A stretch of DNA of 21,113 nucleotides from CAZUQH01 sp964622465 (GTDB taxonomy: Bacteria; CG03; CAZUQH01): positions 1-21,113 of the forward strand of contig CAZUQH010000023.1 of the NCBI GenBank assembly GCA_964622465.1, given 5' to 3'. Each line of letters starts with the position of its first letter. The stretch's first letter is position 1. The notes under the pieces were generated by a model. That model was given only the letters and a program-made list of their open reading frames with translations, was not told the DNA's origin and ran no database searches. The translations under genes were made by a program, and so were the position numbers. Positions 14,064 to 21,113 of this stretch are shown one piece after another.

Positions 14064-14639
14064 ATGACACCAAAAAATGTGTACACTACTGATGATGTAG
14101 GACGAATCTGCAATGTCAGTTTGAGTACTGCTATCAACTGGGTGAATACAGGCAAATTACCTGCATACAGAACTCCTGGCGGTCATCGCAGGATAACGAG
14201 AAAGAATCTTGTTGAATTCCTCAAAAAGTACAAAATGCCTGTTCCTCCCTGCCTAACAAATGACACAGGGAAACGGATTCTTATCGTAGATGACGATAAG
14301 GAAATGGTAAGAATGCTCAGTCGTGCTCTCAAACATGCCAATAGTACCTATGAAACCGCATTTGCTTATGACGGGTTTGAGGTAGGCCGGCAACTACTGG
14401 TATTCCAGCCAGATGTGGTAATTCTGGATATTATGCTGCCAGGTCTAAATGGTTTCAGGGTCTGCCAGAGTATACGTAGCGACGAGACAACCGGAAATGT
14501 CAAAATCCTGGCAATTACTGGCTACGATTCTCCAGAGGTCCGACAGAAAATACTTGAATCTGGCGCAGATTGTTATATGCCAAAACCACTTGAAATTAAG
14601 AAACTAACTGAGAAAGTAGCAACTTTACTAAAGAGGTAA
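14064..14639 (+). CDS. Excisionase/MerR-like HTH fused to a receiver domain
   Basis: A 191-residue response regulator with inverted order. Residues about 5-52 form a winged helix-turn-helix of the MerR/excisionase type (YTTDDVGRICNVSLSTAINW, then the wing motif YRTPGGHRRI). Residues about 70-190 form a CheY-like receiver with ILIVDDDKE acidic pocket, phosphoacceptor Asp122 (VVILDIMLPG), the conserved Thr in ITGYD and the Lys in PKPLE. It probably binds DNA in response to phosphorylation by a kinase, the obvious candidate being the receiver-GAF-kinase encoded 29 bases downstream. AAGGAG lies six bases before the ATG. DNA-binding first and receiver second is the reverse of most response regulators. 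Confidence 0.92.
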   Translation: MTPKNVYTTDDVGRICNVSLSTAINWVNTGKLPAYRTPGGHRRITRKNLVEFLKKYKMPVPPCLTNDTGKRILIVDDDKEMVRMLSRALKHANSTYETAFAYDGFEVGRQLLVFQPDVVILDIMLPGLNGFRVCQSIRSDETTGNVKILAITGYDSPEVRQKILESGADCYMPKPLEIKKLTEKVATLLKR

Positions 14640-14668
14640 TAAAATGCCATTACAGAGGGGTAACTGAA

Positions 14669-16267
14669 ATGAACAAAGAAAAGATACTGATAGTGGATGA
14701 CGAATTAGAGATAGGCCGCTTGTGCGTAAGAATACTTGAGAAAGATGGCTATGAGACAAAGTCAACGCAGAGCGGAAAAGAAGCACTTAAGATACTTAAT
14801 AAGGAGAAGTATTCACTCGTAATCATTGATTTGAAGATGCCAGAGATTGATGGTATAGAACTACTGCAAAGAATAAAAGAAAAACACCCTGACTGTGATG
14901 TAATTATTATGACTGGTTATGCAACTATCAAGAGCGCTGTGGAAGCAATCCGCAGTGGCGCCTTTGACTATATACTGAAACCATTTGATATTGAAGAACT
15001 TAAGATGACTGTCCGGAAATGCGCTGAAAAACGCCGACTCTCCAAAGAGGTGAGCGAACTGAAGGAAGAAACGGCGCTATATCGTGTTAGCCGGGCTATG
15101 AGCTCTTTGATGCCACTGAATGAGTTATTGAATCTTATATTGCGATTGGCACTGGAAGCCTTGAATGCAGACAGCGGTTCTATAATGATATATAACGAGC
15201 AGACAAACATGCTGGACATTAAAGCAAGCATTGGATTGGACGAAAAATTCATAAGTTCAGTAAAAACAATAATAGGAGAAAGGATAGCTGGGTGGGTAGC
15301 AAAAGAAGGAGAACCGATATTATTAGTTGATGGGCTCAAGGATGACCCAAGGTTCAAACATCTTGAATCAAGACCTGAGATAAAGTCCGCTATATGCACT
15401 CCTATGAAAGTAGAAAACAAACTTATTGGTGTGGTGAATATTAATATAACCAGAGAAGGTAGAGTTTTCAATAAACACGACCTAGATTTACTGGTAATTT
15501 TTGCGCAGAACGCTTGCTCAAGCATCCTGAATGCGCGTATCTATGAGAAGTTGCAAGAACTGGACCGGCTGAAAAGTGAGTTTGTAGCAAACGTATCGCA
15601 TGAACTGCGTTCTCCGCTGACAGCAATTACCAGTGGTCTACAGGTCTATGACATAACCGGTAATTCCAGGAAAAAGAGGGAGCTTCTTGCTGTAGTCAAA
15701 AACAACGCTAAACGCATGATAGCACTGGTGAACAATCTTCTGGATTTCAGTAAAATTGAGGCGGGGATAATTGAGTTGAAAAAGAGTCGGGTTTCTGTGA
15801 CATCTATCATTTCACGTACTATAGATGAAATGAAACCGCAGATAGAAAAGAAAAGGATTATACTTTCTACTAAAGCCCCTTCTGATTTGCCAGATGTTCA
15901 TATTGACAAGCAAAGGATTACGCAGGTCTGTGCGAATTTAATCAGCAATGCCATAAGATTCACACCAGAAGAAGGCAGAATAATTGTAAGCGCAAAGTTA
16001 TGGAAATCCGGCGAAGGCGCTCCCGAGGGCGCTTCTGAATGGGTAGAAATATCAGTTGAGGATACTGGCATAGGTATCAGGAAGGAGTTGCAAGAAAGAA
16101 TATTTGAAAAATTCTATCAGGTAGATGGTTCAATGACACGCTTAACAGGCGGATTTGGGATTGGGCTTGCAATTGCAAAAAGCATCGTTGAAGCACATGG
16201 AGGAAAAATATGGGCAGAGAGTGAACCAGGACACGGTGCTAAGTTCACTTTCACAATTCCGGTATGA
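14669..16267 (+). CDS. Cytoplasmic receiver-GAF-histidine kinase
   Basis: A 532-residue kinase with no membrane segment. The receiver domain (about 4-118) has ILIVDDE, phosphoacceptor Asp54 (VIIDLKMPEIDG), ITMTGYAT-like Thr and LKPFD lysine. A GAF domain follows (about 140-285, ESRPEIKSAICTPMK region), then HisKA with SHELRSPLTAI (His311) and HATPase_c with N box LISNAIRFT, DTGIGI and GGFGIGLAIAK. The kinase is likely controlled by phosphorylation of its own receiver and by a ligand or partner at the GAF domain. It sits between two receiver genes in one direction, so a phosphorelay through this cluster is plausible. ATG start with GAGGGG upstream. Confidence 0.94.
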   Translation: MNKEKILIVDDELEIGRLCVRILEKDGYETKSTQSGKEALKILNKEKYSLVIIDLKMPEIDGIELLQRIKEKHPDCDVIIMTGYATIKSAVEAIRSGAFDYILKPFDIEELKMTVRKCAEKRRLSKEVSELKEETALYRVSRAMSSLMPLNELLNLILRLALEALNADSGSIMIYNEQTNMLDIKASIGLDEKFISSVKTIIGERIAGWVAKEGEPILLVDGLKDDPRFKHLESRPEIKSAICTPMKVENKLIGVVNINITREGRVFNKHDLDLLVIFAQNACSSILNARIYEKLQELDRLKSEFVANVSHELRSPLTAITSGLQVYDITGNSRKKRELLAVVKNNAKRMIALVNNLLDFSKIEAGIIELKKSRVSVTSIISRTIDEMKPQIEKKRIILSTKAPSDLPDVHIDKQRITQVCANLISNAIRFTPEEGRIIVSAKLWKSGEGAPEGASEWVEISVEDTGIGIRKELQERIFEKFYQVDGSMTRLTGGFGIGLAIAKSIVEAHGGKIWAESEPGHGAKFTFTIPV

Positions 16268-16276
16268 TATAGACAT

Positions 16277-16339
16277 CTGGACAGGCGGGGTTTTCCAACC
16301 CCGCATAGCAAGCGGGACAAGAATGTCCCGCCTATCCAG
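16277..16339. repeat. Two-hairpin element with terminal inverted repeats
   Basis: A 63-base unit made of two perfect 8-bp hairpins with 4-base loops: GCGGGGTT/AACCCCGC (16285-16304) and GCGGGACA/TGTCCCGC (16312-16331). The outer 13 bases (16277-16289 and 16327-16339) are inverted repeats with one mismatch, so the whole unit could also fold as one long stem. It lies between two genes and has the look of a REP- or MITE-like dispersed repeat. It may also act on mRNA stability between the kinase and the next gene. Confidence 0.7.
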
Positions 16340-16354
16340 CAGGGAGGCGATGAC

Positions 16355-16732
16355 ATGAAAAAGAGTAAAAAGAAGATTTTGATTGCAGAGGACGAGGAAG
16401 ATATTGTTTTTGTACTGAAAACGGCGCTTGAGGAAAAGAACTACGAAGCAATTCAGGCATACGATGGGAAAGAGACGCTAAAGAAAGTTACGGAAGAAAA
16501 ACCGGATTTGATACTACTCGACATTATGATGCCCGGTATGGACGGGTATGCCGTAAACCAGAAACTAAAACAGAACCCTGCGACGAAGAATATCCCTGTC
16601 ATTGTAATTACAGGAAAGCCGCATATTAGAGAAATGCTCGGCGACTTGAAAAAAGCCGGTATCTTTGCGTATTTTGAAAAGCCGTTTATGATTGATGATT
16701 TGTTCAAAAAGATAGAGAACGCACTGAAATGA
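16355..16732 (+). CDS. Stand-alone CheY-like response regulator
   Basis: A single receiver domain of 125 residues without output domain. It has the acidic pocket ILIAEDEED, phosphoacceptor Asp56 in LILLDIMMPGMDG, the Thr of VITGK and the Lys of FEKPF. It would accept phosphate from a kinase and act through protein contact or as a relay or sink; the neighbouring receiver-GAF-kinase is the natural donor. GGGAGG lies about eight bases before the ATG. It follows the two-hairpin element, which could let its level differ from that of the kinase on the same transcript. Confidence 0.92.
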   Translation: MKKSKKKILIAEDEEDIVFVLKTALEEKNYEAIQAYDGKETLKKVTEEKPDLILLDIMMPGMDGYAVNQKLKQNPATKNIPVIVITGKPHIREMLGDLKKAGIFAYFEKPFMIDDLFKKIENALK

Positions 16733-16806
16733 GAACAACCGGGGTGGTATGCTGAGGCCCAGATTTATCACTGTACGCAAGCGTAAACAGTTACGAGGTG
16801 CGACGA

Positions 16807-19800
16807 GTGAAAACATTCAAGGCAATTGGAATATTTGTCACCACTCTTATGTATATACTCGGATTTGCCTCCTTGACAGAATGCAGTTCTACACATACTA
16901 ATACTACAGATTCTGATTTCTTATCCGGAACACTTTCCGATTTGCAAATCCATTCCACAGGGACTTTAGCTGCGCTGGAACTTATGAATCAATGGCAGTA
17001 TTGTGCAGTTACTTCCTCGCCATCAGCACGAGTGCGGCACGCTATGGCTTCCGATGGCAAGGGGAATGTTATTCTATTTGGCGGTGACGAGATGGGCGAC
17101 ACATGGGAGTTCAACCCATCAAATAACGCCTGGTCACAACTTGAGCCCGCAACATCTCCTGCTGCCAGAGGTTCTCATTGTATGGTATGGTGCTGGGAAG
17201 AAGAGTTTATTACAATGGTTGGATGTGGCGGGGAATATGGGCCTTACGAGAATGAAACATGGGCATTCAATCCCGGTACGGGAAACTGGCAGAAGAAAAG
17301 TCCATCAGGCGACATTCCCGAAGGTGCTGCTCATGCTGCTGCGTATGACGGTTCAGGGAAGATAGTATTGTTTGGAGGTCATACAGTAGGGAATGTAGTG
17401 AGCACCAGAACATGGATATACGATATCCCGGCAGATTCCTGGACAGAGGTCCATCCTGCAGCTACACCAACTGCAAGGCATAGACATTCTATGGCGTATC
17501 ACTCCCCTGGGAAAGTACTACTGTTTGGTGGAGGACAAAGCGACGACACCCCTTACGGTGACACTTGGATATATGATGTCGCTGCCAATAATTGGACCGA
17601 AGTCACTACTTCTACATCACCGTCGCCGAGAGTATATGGTCGTCTTACGTATGATTCACGGAATAATGTTATCATGCTCTTTGGCGGTAAAGAAGAAATT
17701 TCTCTACCTCCTGCCATATATTACAACGATACATGGATATTTGACCCATTAGTAAATGAGTGGAAAAGACAGGAGCCACTTTATCCAGATGGCACACCCG
17801 AGGAGAGGGACCAGCACGCTATTGCGTACGAGCAGGCAAAAGCTGCGACCATCCTATTCAGCGGGTCATCCGGAGACGCAGATACATGGCTGTACTATCT
17901 GCGCTCAAGCGGGACATTTATTTCAGGTGATATTGATTCCGGGTCAGCACCAACATCACCTTTCTGGGGAACCATAAGCTGGGATACGACAACCATCCCA
18001 GGTGATGCTACTGTAAAGACACAAATAGCCGCCGGGGATACACCTGGTCCCGGCAATTTCGTTGGCCCTGACGGTGCTATATCAACCTTCTACGACACCA
18101 GCGGACAGTTAATATGGAACGGCCATAACGAACATCGCTATCTCCGGTATAAACTGTTTATGTCAAGGACAGTGGTTGGCTCCACCGAACCATTTCAGCT
18201 CGGCAGCGTTTCTGTCTCAGTAAATCATCCGCCAACACCACCGCCGGGGATAGGAATTGGCAGCGTTCCTGATGGCGGCGGTACAAGTGAAGCATCACCT
18301 ACTCTGGAATGGCAAAATTCCTCTGACTACGACGGTGACAACCGCTGGTACCACATGCAAGTGGATACTGCAACTGATTTTGCTTCACCTGACTACGAAG
18401 TTACGGAGATAACACAGACGCCAACCAGGACGAGTCACAAACCTGACTTGTGGGAAGGTAACTGGTACTGGCGAGTACGCGGAACAGACCACACTCATTA
18501 CGGGGATTGGTCTGACGTATGGTCTTTCTATATTGATACGTCACCGCCAACGCAAGTAACAGACATAACTACGCTTACTGGTCCGGGGAATGGTGAAATC
18601 ACTCTTTACTGGAGCGCGCCTGAAGACCCCGGATTTTCCGTACTGAACGGCACGTCTGTTGTTAAGGCATCTAGTGACCCAGCGCTCGGAGACGTTAACG
18701 GATGGACTGAGACGCGTTGGAATAACTGGCCTGCTACAACCGTGAACCGCGCAACTTCTACTACTCCAGGAACACCTCAGTCCATTGTTGTAGCCGGGCT
18801 TGCGGATGCAGCGACGTACTACATAGCACTTCGGACGAAAGATAGCGCCGGGAATGAATCCCAAATTTCACCAACTGTGAGTGCCAGAACTAATTCGCCA
18901 CCCTGGGTTATAGTAAATGCACCTGGTTCTGGTGATGTCTGGACGGGAAACAAAACTATTTCCTGGTCAGCAGGCGACCCGGATGAAACGGATACGCTAT
19001 CTTTCAAAATAGAAATTTCCCGGGACGGAGGAAACACATATTACAAGACAATTACCGGAGACCTGCCGGATGGCGCAACGTCCTACGATTGGGATACGAG
19101 AGAAGTTGCAAATGGCACACAATTTCGTATCAAAGTCACTGCCAAGGACCAACGAGGACTTGCTGGTCTTGATGAATCTGATGACAGTTTTGAAATTGCA
19201 AATCCAAATGAGTCGCCCTCTGTTTCCATACAGTCCCCGCAAGGCGGGGCATCCCTCGCTGGAACAATTCCGGTCAAGTGGGACTGTTGGGACCCGAACC
19301 GGGAGGACTCATTATACTATGACTTTCTGGTTTCGGATGATGGCGGAAGTTCGTGGGATTATCTGATTCAAAACGCTTATCTCGGACAGGAAACAACATA
19401 CTGGACATATAATTGGAATACCGCTCAACACGCTGACTGCACAAATTACTATGTAAAGGTAGCAATTCGCGACTCGGAATATCAGGCAACTGATACAACA
19501 GGCCCGTTCAAACTTGCAAATCACTATCCAACATCATTCCAATTGGCGGAGCCACAAAATAATTCGTTCGTATTCTCCACGCAACCACAGCTGTCGTGGA
19601 CGAGTTCTCAGGACCCTGATGGAGAACAGCTCACTTACCGTGTAGTACTATCTACAAGTCAGTCTTTTGAACCATATACCGAGTATTCCGGGATTACCGG
19701 GACCTCTTTTGTACCCTCGCAAGCACTAAATGACCTTACCAAATACTGGTGGCGCGTGACTGCAATAGATGGACACGTTCTGGAAACCGAAGCTGGCAAC

Positions 19801-20934
19801 TCTCCTCTGACTTTCACGGTTGACGTGGTCACACCAAGAATAATAGGAACGATACCTGCTGACAACCAGCGCGCTCTCCCCGAGGAATACGGCAACATAG
19901 ATATTGCTTTCAACAAGGAAATGGATACCTCTACTTTGCGTGCTTCGTATTTTCAACTGACCGACGAATTTTCAAGACAGGTGCCCTTGTCTGCGGTTTC
20001 AGTAAGCACCAACTCAATAACACTTGTGCCGGATGCAGTACCACTTTATCGACCATCGCTTTTATACAAGATATTCGCCACTCAAGCAGTGACTGACCAG
20101 AGCGGGCGTCCCGTAGTAAATCCTGAATTTAAATTTTATACCCTGCTAGCTCACACTGATAATACCGTTTTGCAAGATGCCGAGGAGAGCATAACTATTT
20201 TCATCCCTGCAAATAGTTTTCAACAAGACGTCTATATTTATCGTGTACGGACGGACTGGAACGAGAGCAATGCGATGTCGCGTGCACGAGACGATACACA
20301 GACAAGTATCGTACTTAGAACTTTCGTTCCAGATGGCTGGCTGACAGAGGCAACCGACAAAAATAAGAAACCATCGGAACCAGTAAATCCTATAACAATT
20401 ACTGTTCCATATAACGATACTGATAATGACGGTTATGTTGACGGGACAATGATTGGTGAAAAATATGTCCGGCTTGCCCGTATCTCAGAAAACGGCAAAT
20501 GGCAGATTATTCCCGACCAATCCGTTAACGAGAAGTCAAATGAGGTGGCTGCTGGATCAAAGGAATTATCGTTATTCGGATTGGTTGCTCTCGCACCAAT
20601 TGATGAGAAGACAATTTCCGAAGTTCTGAATTTCCCAAATCCATTCAATCCGTCCTCAATTAATCCTGACCTTGCGACGACGAAAATACGGTACTTACTG
20701 CTTGAGGATTCAAAAGTCAAAATCAGGATTTGGACGACTATGGGCGACCTTGTGTGGGAATATGAAGAAGACCAGAATGCGGATTTGTTTTACACTCAGG
20801 AAATAAAGTGGGATGGCAGGAATGGAAACGGGTATATCGTTGCGAATGGTATGTATATTTGTCAGGTGAGCGCGACTCCGGTAAGCGGTGGCAAGCCGGT
20901 CTTAAGAACCCGGCTGATAGGGGTACTCAAGTGA
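16807..20934 (+). CDS. Large secreted kelch / fibronectin-like protein with FlgD-like C-terminus
   Basis: Start set at GTG 16807 (GAGGTG six bases upstream); the GTG at 16798 lies within that ribosome site. The 1375-residue protein begins with a signal peptide (MKTFKAIGIFVTTLMYILGF, cleavage near residue 25-28). Six kelch repeats follow (about 71-365), each with LFGG and a TW.(Y/F)(D/N)P pattern, probably forming a beta-propeller. Next come Ig/fibronectin-like modules at about 474-580, 580-695 (typical FN3), 696-800, 800-900 and 905-1005. A Big_5/SbsA-like Ig domain lies at about 1008-1115 (GTIPADNQRALP), and the C-terminal module at about 1271-1375 (FPNPFNPSS, WDGRNGNG, GMYICQVSA) resembles FlgD Ig-like/sorting-type domains. 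Likely cell-surface or secreted, for binding to carbohydrate or matrix; no catalytic residues are seen. Confidence 0.88.
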   Translation: MKTFKAIGIFVTTLMYILGFASLTECSSTHTNTTDSDFLSGTLSDLQIHSTGTLAALELMNQWQYCAVTSSPSARVRHAMASDGKGNVILFGGDEMGDTWEFNPSNNAWSQLEPATSPAARGSHCMVWCWEEEFITMVGCGGEYGPYENETWAFNPGTGNWQKKSPSGDIPEGAAHAAAYDGSGKIVLFGGHTVGNVVSTRTWIYDIPADSWTEVHPAATPTARHRHSMAYHSPGKVLLFGGGQSDDTPYGDTWIYDVAANNWTEVTTSTSPSPRVYGRLTYDSRNNVIMLFGGKEEISLPPAIYYNDTWIFDPLVNEWKRQEPLYPDGTPEERDQHAIAYEQAKAATILFSGSSGDADTWLYYLRSSGTFISGDIDSGSAPTSPFWGTISWDTTTIPGDATVKTQIAAGDTPGPGNFVGPDGAISTFYDTSGQLIWNGHNEHRYLRYKLFMSRTVVGSTEPFQLGSVSVSVNHPPTPPPGIGIGSVPDGGGTSEASPTLEWQNSSDYDGDNRWYHMQVDTATDFASPDYEVTEITQTPTRTSHKPDLWEGNWYWRVRGTDHTHYGDWSDVWSFYIDTSPPTQVTDITTLTGPGNGEITLYWSAPEDPGFSVLNGTSVVKASSDPALGDVNGWTETRWNNWPATTVNRATSTTPGTPQSIVVAGLADAATYYIALRTKDSAGNESQISPTVSARTNSPPWVIVNAPGSGDVWTGNKTISWSAGDPDETDTLSFKIEISRDGGNTYYKTITGDLPDGATSYDWDTREVANGTQFRIKVTAKDQRGLAGLDESDDSFEIANPNESPSVSIQSPQGGASLAGTIPVKWDCWDPNREDSLYYDFLVSDDGGSSWDYLIQNAYLGQETTYWTYNWNTAQHADCTNYYVKVAIRDSEYQATDTTGPFKLANHYPTSFQLAEPQNNSFVFSTQPQLSWTSSQDPDGEQLTYRVVLSTSQSFEPYTEYSGITGTSFVPSQALNDLTKYWWRVTAIDGHVLETEAGNSPLTFTVDVVTPRIIGTIPADNQRALPEEYGNIDIAFNKEMDTSTLRASYFQLTDEFSRQVPLSAVSVSTNSITLVPDAVPLYRPSLLYKIFATQAVTDQSGRPVVNPEFKFYTLLAHTDNTVLQDAEESITIFIPANSFQQDVYIYRVRTDWNESNAMSRARDDTQTSIVLRTFVPDGWLTEATDKNKKPSEPVNPITITVPYNDTDNDGYVDGTMIGEKYVRLARISENGKWQIIPDQSVNEKSNEVAAGSKELSLFGLVALAPIDEKTISEVLNFPNPFNPSSINPDLATTKIRYLLLEDSKVKIRIWTTMGDLVWEYEEDQNADLFYTQEIKWDGRNGNGYIVANGMYICQVSATPVSGGKPVLRTRLIGVLK

Positions 20935-21113
20935 GGCGAAGCAAGTCGGTTTTTGGTATGGGATTCTTCGCGGAGTTTACACTGAGCAAAGCGAATGTGC
21001 TCAGAATGACAGAGAGAAGAGCTCCGCAAATGACTCGTAATGGTGAACTACCCCTCGCTGTCGCAAGGGGCTTTTCAGGAAAAACCCTGAAGGCTCGCAC
21101 CGAGCCTTAAAAT
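20935..21113. repeat. Hairpin-rich intergenic tail, probably dispersed-repeat DNA
   Basis: Non-coding run after the kelch gene, to the window end. CTGAGCA/TGCTCAG (20982-21004) forms one stem; CCCCTCGC/GCAAGGGG (21051-21070, one mismatch), TTCAGG/CCTGAA (21074-21091) and AAGGCTCG/CGAGCCTT (21090-21108) follow. The phrases resemble short repeats scattered in many uncultivated genomes. The last stem could serve as a terminator, but it is followed by AAAAT and not by a T-run. Confidence 0.5.

Noticed and set aside
21090..21108. Rho-independent terminator at the window end
   Set aside because: The stem is perfect but is followed by AAAAT, not by a T-run on the plus strand.
20808..21110. 100-codon ORF crossing the end of the kelch gene
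   Set aside because: It is a frame-shifted shadow of the FlgD-like module that runs into hairpin repeats.
1..21113. CRISPR array, tRNA, rRNA, transposase or prophage genes
   Set aside because: No spaced direct repeats, cloverleaf sequences or recognisable mobile-element proteins were found by reading.

Overview
The window reads as a chromosomal segment of a Gram-negative, probably anaerobic, uncultivated bacterium, most likely from a metagenome assembly. Support for an outer membrane comes from an MlaE/MlaF/MlaD lipid-transport set. A potassium-dependent membrane pyrophosphatase of the sodium-pump type and a huge secreted kelch/Ig-like protein with a FlgD-like C-terminal domain are typical of candidate phyla, Planctomycetota/Omnitrophota-like or FCB-like lineages. 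I cannot fix the phylum from sequence alone. No tRNA, rRNA, CRISPR array or transposase gene is visible.

Left part (1-8656, all minus strand). Reading in the direction of transcription: a sodium-type pyrophosphatase (hppA) behind a perfect-consensus promoter; a 39-codon ORF that looks like the decayed N-terminus of a YchF-type GTPase; rpsF, ssb, rpsR, rplI and dnaB (the classic S6-SSB-S18-L9-DnaB cluster); then alanine racemase and mlaE, mlaF, mlaD. The genes after rpsF are packed with overlaps or very short gaps (GTGA junctions at the YchF remnant/rpsF and at alr/mlaE), so they probably form one operon coupling translation, replication, peptidoglycan precursor supply and outer-membrane lipid transport.

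Middle (8769-12300, minus strand). A two-gene sensory unit: a secreted FIST-domain protein followed after 3 bases by a membrane HAMP-PAS histidine kinase. The kinase is interrupted by 100 Ns. The two sides of the gap carry an identical 55-base sequence containing an AGAAGC hexamer array coding for Ala-Glu repeats. Removing one 55-base copy plus the Ns restores a single 599-residue reading frame, so the break is an assembly artefact in a tandem repeat, not a broken gene. A good sigma-70-like promoter lies upstream, separated from the FIST gene by a small orphan ORF.

Right part. An iron-dependent alcohol dehydrogenase and a small cupin protein (minus strand) diverge from a plus-strand signalling block: an excisionase/MerR-like HTH fused to a receiver domain, a receiver-GAF-histidine kinase, and a stand-alone receiver, followed by a 1375-residue secreted kelch/fibronectin-like protein. 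The 206-base divergent region has two near-consensus promoters, a 15-base palindrome midway between them, and a second 15-base palindrome in the leader of the HTH-receiver gene. A 63-base two-hairpin element with 13-base imperfect terminal inverted repeats sits between the kinase and the lone receiver, and the last 180 bases are a run of hairpins that looks like repeat DNA.
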